Shown in pieces: positions 44,389-54,287 of a stretch of DNA of 64,000 nt. Every line of letters begins with the position of its first letter. The first letter of the stretch is position 1. The notes beneath the pieces were generated by a model. That model saw nothing but the letters and a program-made list of their open reading frames with translations, was not told the DNA's origin and did no database searches. Source of the DNA: Peribacillus sp. Bi96 (GTDB lineage Bacteria; Bacillota; Bacilli; Bacillales; DSM-1321). A program made the translations under genes and the position numbers. The stretch is from the NCBI RefSeq assembly GCF_918698115.1, contig NZ_CAKKLV010000008.1, positions 124,001 to 188,000 on the forward strand, read 5' to 3'.

Positions 44389-45621
44389 ATGAAAACACTA
44401 CAGCCAGTTGAAGAAATCAAACAAGTTCAAGAAGGAAATATTTTAATGCCTCAAGGGTTTAAGGCATCAGGAGTGCATGCAGGATTGCGCTACTCCAAAA
44501 AAGATGTTGGTATTATTTTTACGGAGGTCCCAGCATCAGCCGCGGCGGTTTATACACAAAATGTAGTTCAAGCCGCTCCTATCAATATAACGAAGGATAG
44601 CATTGCCGTTACTGGAAAACTTCACGGAGTTGTAGTGAATAGTGCTTGTGCGAATGCTTGTACAGGAGAGCAGGGTTTAAAAGATGCCAAGGAAATGAGG
44701 AAACTTGCCGCTCAAAAGTTCGGCATGGAAGATCATTCATTTGCAGTGGCATCAACGGGAGTCATCGGGGAATATATGGAAATGGAAAAAGTTAAAAAAG
44801 GCATAGAGTCATTGCAACCGGAAAATACACCTGAAGCAGCAAAGGATTTTGGTACCTCCATTTTAACAACGGATATCGTAACGAAGAGTTGTGGTTATGA
44901 AACAAGTATTGACGGTAAAACCGTGAAAATGGGCGGAGCTGCGAAGGGTTCGGGGATGATTCATCCAAACATGGCCACCATGCTAGGTTTCATTACGACG
45001 GATGCTGTCATTGAACCGAATGATTTACAGCAAGCATTATCTTCGATAACCAATGATACATTCAATCAAATCACGGTTGATGGTGATTGTTCAACGAATG
45101 ATATGGTGTTAGTGCTAGCGAATGGAGAAGCGAACAATGAACCTTTGACACCTAACCATCCAGAATGGTCTGTCTTCTTGGAATTATTAAAACAAACTTC
45201 CGAAAATCTGGCCAAACAAATCGCGAAAGACGGAGAAGGTGCAACGAAACTGATAGAAGTGAATGTTCATGGCATGCATACGAAGCAAGATTCACAGATG
45301 ATGGCGAAGACGATCGTTGGATCAAATTTAGTGAAAACGGCAGCTTTTGGAGCGGATGCAAATTGGGGACGAATCATTGCTGCGATGGGGAGAAGCGGAG
45401 TTGGTTTCCATCCGGATCAAACAACGATTATGTTTGGAGATATCGTCGTTCTTAAAGAAGGTGAGCCAATCCAGTTTTCTGAGGAAGATGCCAAAGCATA
45501 CTTGGAAAATGAAAGTATCATCATTCATGTTTATTTGAAAGATGGTAATGAAACAGGGACGGCATGGGGCTGCGATCTAACTTATGATTATGTGAAAATA
45601 AACGGAAGCTATCGTTCATAA
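44389..45621 (+). CDS. argJ: Bifunctional ornithine acetyltransferase/N-acetylglutamate synthase
   Basis: 410 residues from the ATG at 44389, five bases after GGAGGG; a longer frame to 44347 would overlap argC. The precursor self-cleaves before the nucleophilic Thr197 in MATMLGF, and KGSGMIHPNMA just before it is intact. ArgJ recycles the acetyl group from N-acetylornithine to glutamate, so the pathway is the cyclic type. Seventeen bases separate it from argC. Confidence 0.96.
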   Translation: MKTLQPVEEIKQVQEGNILMPQGFKASGVHAGLRYSKKDVGIIFTEVPASAAAVYTQNVVQAAPINITKDSIAVTGKLHGVVVNSACANACTGEQGLKDAKEMRKLAAQKFGMEDHSFAVASTGVIGEYMEMEKVKKGIESLQPENTPEAAKDFGTSILTTDIVTKSCGYETSIDGKTVKMGGAAKGSGMIHPNMATMLGFITTDAVIEPNDLQQALSSITNDTFNQITVDGDCSTNDMVLVLANGEANNEPLTPNHPEWSVFLELLKQTSENLAKQIAKDGEGATKLIEVNVHGMHTKQDSQMMAKTIVGSNLVKTAAFGADANWGRIIAAMGRSGVGFHPDQTTIMFGDIVVLKEGEPIQFSEEDAKAYLENESIIIHVYLKDGNETGTAWGCDLTYDYVKINGSYRS

Positions 45622-45634
45622 GGGGTGTTGAAAA

Positions 45635-46408
45635 GTGAACATATTGGTCATAAAGTGCGGAGGCAGCATCATTAATGAGTTAACGGAGTCATTTTTCAAT
45701 AGTGTTAAAGAGTTGCAAAAAGGCGGCTGCCAAATTGTCTTTGTTCATGGAGGCGGCCCTGATATCAATTCGATGCTTGAAAAATATGAAATTGAACCAG
45801 TCTTTGAAAATGGTTTAAGAAAAACGACCACTGAAGTGATGGAAATCGTGGAACTTATGCTTGCAGGCAAATCGAACCGCAGTCTCGTTCATAAATTGGA
45901 AGCACACGGCATTAAGTCAGTGGGTTTAAATGGTTCTGACGGCGGAATCCTGATAGGTGAGTATATTGATGAACAGAAACTTGGGGCAGTTGGTGAGATA
46001 CAACAAGTCGATACGGAGTTAATTGGCATGCTATTTGAAAAAGGGTATTGTCCGGTATTGACGCCAATAGCCACTACCGAAGAAGGTACAAAATTAAATG
46101 TGAATGCTGATATGGCTGCAGGTTCCGTGGCGAAGGCACTATCGGCGGATATGTGTTTATTTGTCACCGATGTTAAAGGGGTCTTAAAGAATGAGCGGAT
46201 CATTGAGAAATTGACTGAAACGGAAACGAAGGATTTAATCATGGATGGAAGCATTCATGGAGGAATGATTCCAAAAGTCACTACAGCGTTGTCCGTGCTG
46301 AATAAAGGTGTTGAAGAAGTGATGATCGTGAGTGGAAAAGATCCATTTTATGAAGGCGGACAATTCATCGGTACAAAATTTTTGCAGGAAGAAGGGGTAT
46401 TTCAATGA
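45635..46408 (+). CDS. argB: N-acetylglutamate kinase
   Basis: 257 residues from a GTG with AAGGGGTG upstream. Amino-acid-kinase fold: VIKCGGSII at the N-terminus, FVHGGGPDIN for substrate, KLNVNADMAAGSVAKAL and GGMIPKV. It phosphorylates N-acetylglutamate, second step of the pathway. It lacks the N-terminal extension of arginine-inhibited hexameric NAGKs, so feedback may act elsewhere (inference). Overlaps argD by four bases. Confidence 0.96.
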   Translation: MNILVIKCGGSIINELTESFFNSVKELQKGGCQIVFVHGGGPDINSMLEKYEIEPVFENGLRKTTTEVMEIVELMLAGKSNRSLVHKLEAHGIKSVGLNGSDGGILIGEYIDEQKLGAVGEIQQVDTELIGMLFEKGYCPVLTPIATTEEGTKLNVNADMAAGSVAKALSADMCLFVTDVKGVLKNERIIEKLTETETKDLIMDGSIHGGMIPKVTTALSVLNKGVEEVMIVSGKDPFYEGGQFIGTKFLQEEGVFQ

Positions 46409-47556
46409 GTTCTTTATTTCCGACATATGCAAGGTGGAACATTGAGCCAGACTCAGCGATAGGAATGAAGATTACGAGTACAACAGGTAAAGAGTATCTG
46501 GATTTCACATCAGGAATCGGGGTTTTGAATCTTGGCCATTGTCATCAGAAGGTAAAAATGGCTGTCACGGAACAGCTTAATAAATATTGGCATGTATCGA
46601 ACATGTTTCAAAGTTCCATACAGGAACGTACAGCCAAAATGCTGGCGGATGCCTCCGGTTTAAGTCAGGTGTTTTTTGCTAACAGTGGTGCCGAGGCGAA
46701 TGAGGCAGCTATCAAACTAGCGCGTAAAGCTACTGGGAAAAGTAAAATTGTCACGTGCCTACAGTCTTTCCACGGGCGTACGTTTGCAACGATGGCAGCA
46801 ACAGGGCAGGAAAAAATCAAGACTGGTTTTGGACCAATGCTAGCTTCATTTGAATATGTTCCATTTAATGACAATGATGCCGTGAATGTAGCCATAGATG
46901 AAAATACGGCGGCTGTCATGATTGAAATAGTTCAAGGAGAGGGTGGCATCCATGTTGTACAGCAATCGTATTTAGACGCGATTCAAACTCAATGCGAAAA
47001 ACATGGAGCCCTACTTATCATTGATGAAATTCAGACTGGGATAGGACGGACAGGGAAACCTTTTGCATTCCAGCATTTTAATCTCCAACCGGATATCATC
47101 ACTTCGGCAAAAGGGCTTGGAAATGGCCTGCCTATAGGGGCAATGATTGGAAAGGACAACCTAGCGGAGTACTTTAACCCTGGAAGTCATGGTTCCACTT
47201 TTGGCGGTAACCCGGTTAGTGTCTCGGCTGCGGAAGCGGTTTTAAATGAAATCTTCCAATCAGGGTTTTTAAAAGAAACTGTGAAAAAGGCTGAATATCT
47301 TAAGAGTGCATTGACAAACGCACTGAAGGATACGGAAGAAGTGAAAGAGATTCGCGGGCTTGGGATGATGGTCGGAATTGAATGTAAACAAGATGTTCAA
47401 GGGTTTTTAATGGAACTTCAAGAAGAGGGGTTGCTTGTATTGAGTGCAGGACCTAAAGTACTTCGTTTACTCCCACCCCTGACAGTTACGGAAGCAGACA
47501 TCGATACAGCGATTGGGAAAATTAAAAAAATATTGGCAATAAAACAAACAATCTAA
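46405..47556 (+). CDS. argD: N-acetylornithine aminotransferase
   Basis: 383 residues, class III aminotransferase. The PLP lysine is K236 in TSAKGLGNG, after the IIDEIQTGIGRTG stretch whose Asp contacts the cofactor; NSGAEANEAAIKLARK binds the phosphate. It makes N-acetylornithine from the semialdehyde and glutamate. The start overlaps the argB stop (ATGA), giving translational coupling. Confidence 0.96.
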   Translation: MSSLFPTYARWNIEPDSAIGMKITSTTGKEYLDFTSGIGVLNLGHCHQKVKMAVTEQLNKYWHVSNMFQSSIQERTAKMLADASGLSQVFFANSGAEANEAAIKLARKATGKSKIVTCLQSFHGRTFATMAATGQEKIKTGFGPMLASFEYVPFNDNDAVNVAIDENTAAVMIEIVQGEGGIHVVQQSYLDAIQTQCEKHGALLIIDEIQTGIGRTGKPFAFQHFNLQPDIITSAKGLGNGLPIGAMIGKDNLAEYFNPGSHGSTFGGNPVSVSAAEAVLNEIFQSGFLKETVKKAEYLKSALTNALKDTEEVKEIRGLGMMVGIECKQDVQGFLMELQEEGLLVLSAGPKVLRLLPPLTVTEADIDTAIGKIKKILAIKQTI

Positions 47557-47636
47557 ATTTATTGAATTTTTATAGAACAAAATGAATAATTATGCTATTC
47601 TATATATAAATATACGTCATCTACAGAGGTGAAAAC

Positions 47637-48719
47637 ATGAAAAACTATCTACATTTAGAGAATGGTTCCGTTTTTGAAGGGGAACTGCTGACTAAATCGA
47701 CTGAAAAAGCAATCACTGGAGAGATTGTTTTTTTTACAGGAATGACAGGATATCAGGAAGTATTGACGGATCCTTCATATAAAGATCAAATTGTCATTTT
47801 CACATATCCTTTAATCGGAAATTACGGAATTAATGAATATGATTTTGAAAGTAAGAAGCCGCATGTTGCCGGTGTTATTGTATATGAAGGAAAAATGAGC
47901 CATTCTCATTACCAAGCTAAATATTCCCTTGGTGAATATTTAGACAAATGGAATATTCCTCTATTGAGTCATGTGGATACAAGAGCGGTCGTAAAGAATA
48001 TAAGACAGGAAGGCTCCATGCAGGCAGCCATCACTGCAGAAACTGCATTCACGTTCGAAGCCTCTCTGAATGGTCTAGAAGCGCATGTAGCCTCAGTTTC
48101 CACTAAAGAGATTGAAAGCTTCGGGGAAGGTTCCAAACACGTTGTGATGATGGATTTTGGTTATAAAAAATCCATATTGGATTCATTGGTTGAGCAGGGC
48201 TGCCGGGTCACTGTCGTGCCATTCGATACTGAATTTGAACAAATCAAGGAATTGAAGCCCGATGGTATTTTGCTTTCAAATGGGCCTGGGGATCCAAAAC
48301 AGCTGGAATATCTTTTAGGTAATATAAAAAAGGTCATTACGAATTTCCCAACGATGGGCATCTGCCTCGGTCATCAATTAACGGCCCTTGCCTTTGGGGG
48401 AAATACAAAAAAAATGCTGTTTGGACATCGCGGTGCGAACCAGCCCGTGGTCGATTTGAAAACGAAAAAGGTGTATATGAGTTCTCAAAATCATAGTTAT
48501 GAGGTGGATGAACCGAGCTTACAGGGAACACCACTCCAAGTTCGCTTCAGAAATGTGAATGATGGCACAGTTGAGGGACTCATGCATAAAGACCTGCCAA
48601 TCTTCACTACCCAGTACCACCCAGAGGCAAATCCAGGTCCCATTGAGAGCTCATCACAATTCAACGACTTTTTACAAATGATAATTGATTATAGCGGGAG
48701 AGAAAAAGCATATGCCTAA
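47637..48719 (+). CDS. carA: Carbamoyl-phosphate synthase small subunit (arginine type)
   Basis: 360 residues. The N-terminal domain (LENGSVFEGELL, GMTGYQEVLTDPSY) interacts with the large subunit and the class I glutaminase has C243 in GICLGHQL and His in TQYHPEA. It supplies ammonia from glutamine to CarB. It belongs to the arginine-regulated synthase, separate from the pyrimidine PyrAA/PyrAB pair of Bacillus. GAGGTG precedes the ATG after an 80-bp gap from argD. Confidence 0.95.
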   Translation: MKNYLHLENGSVFEGELLTKSTEKAITGEIVFFTGMTGYQEVLTDPSYKDQIVIFTYPLIGNYGINEYDFESKKPHVAGVIVYEGKMSHSHYQAKYSLGEYLDKWNIPLLSHVDTRAVVKNIRQEGSMQAAITAETAFTFEASLNGLEAHVASVSTKEIESFGEGSKHVVMMDFGYKKSILDSLVEQGCRVTVVPFDTEFEQIKELKPDGILLSNGPGDPKQLEYLLGNIKKVITNFPTMGICLGHQLTALAFGGNTKKMLFGHRGANQPVVDLKTKKVYMSSQNHSYEVDEPSLQGTPLQVRFRNVNDGTVEGLMHKDLPIFTTQYHPEANPGPIESSSQFNDFLQMIIDYSGREKAYA

Positions 48720-51700
48720 GGACAACACGATACAGACCATTTTAGTGATCGGTTCGGGGCCGATTGTCATCGGGCAGGCCGCCGAATTCGATTATGCAGG
48801 TACACAGGCCTGCCTCGCTTTAAAAGAAGAAGGATATAAAGTCATACTGGTAAACAACAATCCGGCAACGATCATGACTGATGATATGAATGCGGATGCT
48901 GTCTATTTCGAACCTTTGACAGTTGATGTACTGGAAAAGATCATTGCCAAAGAAAAACCGGATGGCCTGCTCGCTACATTAGGCGGTCAGACAGGATTGA
49001 ATCTTGCTTATCAATTGGATGATGCAGGAGTGCTTGAAAAACATAATGTCAAATTATTAGGAACTCCGATCGACTCCATCAAAAAAGGGGAGGATCGTGA
49101 ACTGTTCCGTGAGCTGATGTTTGAAATAAATGAACCCGTTCCCGACAGTACAATTGTTCATACTCTTGAAGAAGCGCTGGCTTTTGCCGACAAAATCGGT
49201 TTCCCCATCATCGTTCGTCCCGCTTATACACTTGGCGGCACAGGCGGAGGGATTGCTGATTCACTGGATGCATTTAAAGAGCTTGTACGGGGCGGACTCC
49301 AAGAAAGCCCGATTACACAATGCTTGATTGAAAGAAGCATAGCCGGGTATAAAGAAGTCGAATATGAAGTTATGCGAGATGGTAACAATACGTGCATTAC
49401 AATCTGTAATATGGAAAATATCGATCCGGTCGGTATCCATACAGGTGATTCCATTGTCGTGGCACCATCACAGACTTTATCTGATGATGAGTTTCAAATG
49501 CTACGTGCTGCTTCCATAAAAATCATTTCTGCATTAGGAATCATTGGCGGCTGTAATATTCAATTCGCACTTGATCCTAATAGCAAACAATATTATCTAA
49601 TAGAAGTAAACCCACGCGTCAGCCGTTCATCGGCACTAGCTTCCAAAGCAACAGGTTATCCCATAGCACGAATAGCCGCTAAGCTAGCCGTCGGATACCA
49701 TCTATCGGAACTCATCAATCCTGTAACGAAAAGTACTTATTCCAGCTTCGAACCTGCTCTTGACTATGTAGCCGTGAAGTTCCCGAGATGGCCATTCGAT
49801 AAATTCACGACCGCAAACCGGCAATTGGGAACTCAGATGAAGGCAACAGGTGAAGTGATGGCTTTACATCGCAGCTTTGAAGGTGGAGTTCAAAAGGCCG
49901 TCGATTCGCTGGAACTAAAGACGAATGGACTGCAACTTTTATCGTTAAAAGATAAAACCGTTCCTGAACTATGGGAAAAGCTTACTGAGAAATCTGACGA
50001 ACGCATTTTTGTCATTTTTGAAATGCTACGTAAAGGTGTGACAGTTGAAGAAATACATGAAGCGACCATCATTGATTATTTCTTCCTTCAATCATTTGCA
50101 TCGCTGATCGAGATTGAAAATGATATCACCGGCAAGACAATCGATTTGGTTACAAAAGAAGAACTTCAGCTATACAAAGAAAAGGGCTTCTCCGACAAAT
50201 ATCTTGCTTCCATATGGAATGTTAGTGAGAAGGAATTGAGGGCACACCGGAAATCATTCGGCCTCACGGCTGTTTACAAAACGGTTGATACATGTGCAGC
50301 TGAGTTCGCATCCCATACGAACTATCATTATTCAACATATTTTGGGGAGAACGAACAGAAAAAAACGGATAAAAAGAAAGTTTTGATGATCGGCAGCGGT
50401 CCTATCCGGATTGGACAGGGAATCGAATTTGATTACTGTTCCGTTCACGGGGTTTATGCACTTCAGGAAGAAAATGTTGAAACGATCATGATCAATAATA
50501 ACCCTGAAACGGTAAGTACGGATTTTGCAACAGCCGATCGTCTTTATTTCGAGCCTTTAACTCTTGAATACGTTCTTAATGTAATAGAAGCGGAAGATAT
50601 TGAAGACGTCATCGTCCAATTTGGTGGGCAGACCGCGATAAACCTTGCAAAAGGCCTGGAAGAATACGGTGTCAATTTATTGGGGACGTCCTTCGATACA
50701 CTTGATCAATTAGAAGACCGTGATCGTTTTTATCAGCTACTTCAAAAACTGGATATCCCCCATGTACCGGGTTCAATGGCTAATGGTGAAGAACAATTAA
50801 TTGTCCGTGCAGAGGCAATCGGTTTTCCAGTGCTCTTACGCCCATCCTATGTAATTGGCGGCCAGGGAATGGAAATCATCCGCTCCAAGGAAAGCTTATT
50901 GAATAGAATGGTAAATGGAACGGCACTTGTATATCCAGTATTGATCGATTCCTATATTCCAGGAAAAGAAGCCGAAATCGATTTGATTGCGGATGGAAAT
51001 GATGTATATATTCCCATCATTGCCGAGCATATAGAGAAGGCAGGCGTGCATTCAGGCGATAGCATGGCAATATTGCCAGCTCAAACCTTAACAGATGCTA
51101 TCAAAGATAAAATGACCCTTTATGCTAAAAAGCTAGTAAGGGAACTTGGTTATAAAGGACTTATGAATATCCAATTCGTGATTGAAGGAACTAGTGTATA
51201 TGTTTTGGAAGTGAATCCTCGTGCCAGCCGGACGATTCCAATCATCAGTAAAGTCACTAATGTTTCTTTAGTACAGATTGCGACAAAAATATTGCTCGGG
51301 AAATACTCGTTGTCGAATGCATTCGAAAAAACCGGGTTAATGGAAGAAATTCCGTATTCAGTCGTCAAGTACCCAGTATTTTCAACGTTTGCATTAAGCG
51401 GCCTTGATTCAAAAGTAGGGCCGGAAATGAAATCGACAGGTGAAGGAATCGCCATTGGAGAAACGGTAAAAGAAGCATTGACTAAAGTATTCCATGCTCA
51501 AAAGGCTAAACAAGCTTCAGGTGTTTATCAATCCGAATCAGTCCAATTAAGTGAAGATTTGCTAGCACTCATCAATGAAGCGGGTTTGACACTGGGGAAT
51601 TCTGATTTTGATAAATGGTTAAATGAAGGAAATGCAGCGGTCGTTTTGGCATATGGAACGACAGAAGAAGATAAGAGTCTAAGGTTACTTGCTGCGAAAT

Positions 51701-51831
51701 ATCGACTTCTAGCGTTTACGGAAGAAGAGACTTTCAAGGCCTATCTACAATCGTTAGAAAATGCTAATCCAGGCGTTACCTCGCTTCAGGAATGGCTTGT
51801 AACATATTCGAAAGGAGTGTCACACGTATGA
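48712..51831 (+). CDS. carB: Carbamoyl-phosphate synthase large subunit (arginine type)
   Basis: 1039 residues from the ATG at 48712, inside the end of carA (8-bp overlap); the in-frame ATG at 48685 would extend further into carA. Two homologous ATP-grasp halves are visible, the first from ILVIGSGPIVIGQAAEFDYAGTQ and the second from VLMIGSGPIRIGQGIEFDYCSVH, joined by an oligomerisation helix region (about residues 400-550). The short C-terminal region (about 930-1039) is the allosteric MGS-like domain. It makes carbamoyl phosphate for ArgF. Confidence 0.96.
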   Translation: MPKDNTIQTILVIGSGPIVIGQAAEFDYAGTQACLALKEEGYKVILVNNNPATIMTDDMNADAVYFEPLTVDVLEKIIAKEKPDGLLATLGGQTGLNLAYQLDDAGVLEKHNVKLLGTPIDSIKKGEDRELFRELMFEINEPVPDSTIVHTLEEALAFADKIGFPIIVRPAYTLGGTGGGIADSLDAFKELVRGGLQESPITQCLIERSIAGYKEVEYEVMRDGNNTCITICNMENIDPVGIHTGDSIVVAPSQTLSDDEFQMLRAASIKIISALGIIGGCNIQFALDPNSKQYYLIEVNPRVSRSSALASKATGYPIARIAAKLAVGYHLSELINPVTKSTYSSFEPALDYVAVKFPRWPFDKFTTANRQLGTQMKATGEVMALHRSFEGGVQKAVDSLELKTNGLQLLSLKDKTVPELWEKLTEKSDERIFVIFEMLRKGVTVEEIHEATIIDYFFLQSFASLIEIENDITGKTIDLVTKEELQLYKEKGFSDKYLASIWNVSEKELRAHRKSFGLTAVYKTVDTCAAEFASHTNYHYSTYFGENEQKKTDKKKVLMIGSGPIRIGQGIEFDYCSVHGVYALQEENVETIMINNNPETVSTDFATADRLYFEPLTLEYVLNVIEAEDIEDVIVQFGGQTAINLAKGLEEYGVNLLGTSFDTLDQLEDRDRFYQLLQKLDIPHVPGSMANGEEQLIVRAEAIGFPVLLRPSYVIGGQGMEIIRSKESLLNRMVNGTALVYPVLIDSYIPGKEAEIDLIADGNDVYIPIIAEHIEKAGVHSGDSMAILPAQTLTDAIKDKMTLYAKKLVRELGYKGLMNIQFVIEGTSVYVLEVNPRASRTIPIISKVTNVSLVQIATKILLGKYSLSNAFEKTGLMEEIPYSVVKYPVFSTFALSGLDSKVGPEMKSTGEGIAIGETVKEALTKVFHAQKAKQASGVYQSESVQLSEDLLALINEAGLTLGNSDFDKWLNEGNAAVVLAYGTTEEDKSLRLLAAKYRLLAFTEEETFKAYLQSLENANPGVTSLQEWLVTYSKGVSHV

Positions 51832-52787
51832 GTTCAATGACGGCACCGGCAAAAGCGAAGATTTTAAATGGAAAAGATTTTTTGACCATGAAAGAGTCTA
51901 CACCCACAGCCATCGCAGATCTGTTAAAGCTAGCGCAGACCATTAAAAGCAAATTGAAAGCTGGAGAGGAATATACGCCTTTAAAAGGTAAAACGCTGGG
52001 GATGATATTTGAAAAATCGTCCACCCGTACCCGTGTTTCTTTTGAAGTGGGCATGATGCAGCTTGGTGGTCACGCTTTGTTCCTAAGTGGTAATGACTTG
52101 CAAATTGGACGTGGTGAAACTATTTCCGATACTGCAAAAGTCCTTTCTGAATATATTGATGGCATCATGATTCGTACCTTCGAGCATGAAAAAATCCTGG
52201 AGTTGTCAGAAAATGCCTCTATTCCAGTCATCAATGGGCTAACGGACCTTGCCCATCCTTGTCAGGTGCTTGCTGACTTCTTGACGATAATCGAAATAAA
52301 AGGTCAGCTAAAAGGCTTGAAGATGAGTTATATCGGTGACGGCAATAATGTTGCCAATTCATTGATGGTCGGCTGCGCAAAAATGGGAATGGATTTTTCC
52401 ATTGGGTGTCCTGAAGCATACAAACCTGACGAAAAGGTCGTTGCCTATGCTCAAGAGGTTGCAAAAGAGACTGGCAGTGAAATTGTCGTGACAACATCAG
52501 CATCAGACGCAATACAAGATGCGGATATCGTCTATTCTGATGTTTGGACCTCCATGGGTCAGGAAATCGAGAATAATATCCGCCTAGAAGCTTTTAAAGA
52601 TTATCAAATCAATAATGAACTTGTAAAATATGCTAAAAATGATTATTTATTTATGCATTGCCTGCCTGCACACAGAGAGGAAGAAGTAACCTCTGAAGTC
52701 ATCGATGGACCGAATTCCGTCGTGTTCCACCAAGCCGGAAATCGTCTTCATGCCCAAAAGGCGGTTCTGGTGGATTTAATGTCTTAA
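51828..52787 (+). CDS. argF: Ornithine carbamoyltransferase
   Basis: 319 residues from the ATG at 51828, which overlaps the carB stop by four bases (ATGA) and has AAGGAG upstream. The carbamoyl-phosphate motif SSTRTR and the ornithine-side HPCQVLAD and HCLPAHREEEV loops are intact. It condenses ornithine and carbamoyl phosphate to citrulline. It is the final gene of the operon; argG/argH are not in this window. Confidence 0.97.
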   Translation: MSSMTAPAKAKILNGKDFLTMKESTPTAIADLLKLAQTIKSKLKAGEEYTPLKGKTLGMIFEKSSTRTRVSFEVGMMQLGGHALFLSGNDLQIGRGETISDTAKVLSEYIDGIMIRTFEHEKILELSENASIPVINGLTDLAHPCQVLADFLTIIEIKGQLKGLKMSYIGDGNNVANSLMVGCAKMGMDFSIGCPEAYKPDEKVVAYAQEVAKETGSEIVVTTSASDAIQDADIVYSDVWTSMGQEIENNIRLEAFKDYQINNELVKYAKNDYLFMHCLPAHREEEVTSEVIDGPNSVVFHQAGNRLHAQKAVLVDLMS

Positions 52788-52790
52788 CCA

Positions 52791-52823
52791 AAAAAGCGTC
52801 TGCTCACTGAGCAGACGCTTTTT
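52791..52823 (+). terminator. Terminator of the arg-car operon
   Basis: AAAAAGCGTCTGCTCA and its exact reverse complement are separated by a single C, giving a very strong stem followed by T residues. Confidence 0.93.
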
Positions 52824-52919
52824 GATTCAACCGATTTCCTGTATGTTCTTAATTTTTCTGACATGAAAGAAAGGAACCTGGTAATAATAACAAGGAAAGC
52901 ATGTAAAGGGGTGAAATCT

Positions 52920-53099
52920 ATGGGGCAAAATCGTCAATTTAAGCCAGGTCACAAGGCACCTAATAATGGGACCTACGTAGAAATCGGTGAAACGGGCAGC
53001 ACGGTAGTGAATCCGAAAATGGTAAAGCTTGATGCAGGGGATGCCTTTCCTGAGACATCCAATCATAACCGGATATGGACATATAAGCGAAAGCCATGA
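52920..53099 (+). CDS. yjzC: YjzC-family small protein
   Basis: 59 residues from the ATG at 52920 (AAAGGGGTG upstream). GQNRQFKPGHKAPNNGTYVEIGETGSTVVNPKMVKLDAGDAFPETSNHNR is typical of YjzC-like proteins and begins with a FKPG..APNNG..E.G zinc-ribbon-like but cysteine-free segment. No function is known. It follows argF as in B. subtilis, and ends at a strong terminator. The gentisate cassette lies immediately downstream. Confidence 0.9.
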   Translation: MGQNRQFKPGHKAPNNGTYVEIGETGSTVVNPKMVKLDAGDAFPETSNHNRIWTYKRKP

Positions 53100-53107
53100 A
53101 AAAAACG

Positions 53108-53150
53108 AAAAGCAGGAAAAGGGACGATTGGTATCCTTTTTCCTGCTTTT
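53108..53150. terminator. Bidirectional terminator between yjzC and the IclR gene
   Basis: AAAAGCAGGAAAAGG and CCTTTTTCCTGCTTTT form the stem around a 12-base loop, with A and T tracts outside. Confidence 0.88.
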
Positions 53151-53151
53151 T

Positions 53152-53910
53152 TTATTCTTCGGAATAACCGAAGATTTTCGAGATTTCCAAAAAGCTCTTT
53201 CTTAAATATTGACTCAAAGGATCATCGTAATGATCCGGAATACTCTCGGTGAATCCCACGGCAGTGATCGCGCCCAATAATTCCGCATTATAATTAAAAA
53301 CCGGAATGGACATGGAAGAAACAGAAGGCACAAGGGGCTCTTTGGCAAAAGCGATTTTGTATTTCCGAATTTCATGATATTCCTCTGTTTCTTTAAGGAA
53401 AGCCCCTGTAACATTACGATCTTTTTCAATCCAGTCCGCTGTCAAAGAAGAATCCTGGAATACAGTGAATACTTTTCCGGAAGAAGATGAAGGGGGTAGA
53501 CGCGTTCCTAGCTGTGCCCCGATATTTAAGTTTTGATTGGAATTCCATATTTTTGCCGTGATGGGCCCATCGTAAGTCCAAACGGAGAATAGGACTGTGC
53601 AGGAGGTATGGTGACTGATTTCCTGTAAATATGGAGTTATCCTGCTTGTGACGTCCTCATTTCCTATCGCTGCCATTCCGTATTGAATCAGTTTGCTGCC
53701 AAGGTGATACATACCAGTTGTCTTATCACGATATAGTAACTCGAGTTGAGTCAACGTATTCAAATACTTATAGAGGTTACTTTTCGTTATTTCCGTTGAT
53801 TCCTGAATATCAGAGAATCTTAAAGGAGTTCTTTGGGAAGCTAGTAACTCGATAATGCTCATCCCTATTTGTAATGATTGAATCGTCGAACCAGATTTTA
53901 CGATCTCCAT
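53152..53910 (-). CDS. IclR-family transcriptional regulator
   Basis: 252 residues. An N-terminal winged helix-turn-helix (TIQSLQIGMSIIELLASQRTPLRFSDIQESTEITKSNLYKYLNTL) precedes the IclR effector domain (TCTVLFSVWTYDGPITAKIW..., and VPSVSSMSIPVFNYNAELLGAITAVGF). AGGAG precedes the ATG. Divergent from the gentisate genes, so it is the likely regulator of that cassette, with an aromatic acid or gentisate intermediate as effector (inference). IclR proteins controlling gentisate genes are known in Corynebacterium. Confidence 0.9.
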   Translation of the reverse strand: MEIVKSGSTIQSLQIGMSIIELLASQRTPLRFSDIQESTEITKSNLYKYLNTLTQLELLYRDKTTGMYHLGSKLIQYGMAAIGNEDVTSRITPYLQEISHHTSCTVLFSVWTYDGPITAKIWNSNQNLNIGAQLGTRLPPSSSSGKVFTVFQDSSLTADWIEKDRNVTGAFLKETEEYHEIRKYKIAFAKEPLVPSVSSMSIPVFNYNAELLGAITAVGFTESIPDHYDDPLSQYLRKSFLEISKIFGYSEE

Positions 53911-54098
53911 ATGTCAATCTCCTAATCTGTTTTAATTTAGGTCTAGTATATCAGAATCTGTAAAATTTAATGAAATGAAGCAATAAAAAAGTAGGTCTGT
54001 AAAAGCTATTAGATACTTTCCACCTAAATAAATATTGGCTCCAGAGGTCTCATAATGGTGTAGATGATAACATTTGCACAAAAATTTGCAATACTTTC

Positions 54099-54128
54099 TT
54101 GACAATATTCCGAAAATTACGTTATTAT
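54099..54128 (+). promoter_or_regulatory. Promoter of the gentisate operon
   Basis: TTGACA (54099-54104), 18 bp, TATTAT (54123-54128): a perfect -35 and good -10 in the 377-bp divergent region. The leader before the first gene is about 150 nt. Confidence 0.65.
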
Positions 54129-54160
54129 GTATATAAATAGTGAACAAAGTTATCTATAAG

Positions 54161-54187
54161 TGGAATTGATAGTGCGGTTATCATCCA
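54161..54187 (+). promoter_or_regulatory. Candidate IclR operator
   Basis: An imperfect dyad, TGGA-AT-TGATA, seven bases, TATCA-TCCA, lies about 30 bp downstream of the gentisate promoter. It is the best inverted repeat in the divergent region, but there is no direct evidence of binding. Confidence 0.35.
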
Positions 54188-54287
54188 TATTCTGTTTTGG
54201 GGAATCTAGCAGAATTAGTCCACAAATAAGGATAAAGAAAATTAAATCAAGATTTCTAAAAATAAAGATAATAAAGGAGAATGAAAT

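Noticed and set aside
53932-54147. 71-codon minus-strand frame over the gentisate promoter region
   Set aside because: Covers the TTGACA/TATTAT promoter, is hydrophobic by chance and lacks a ribosome-binding site.
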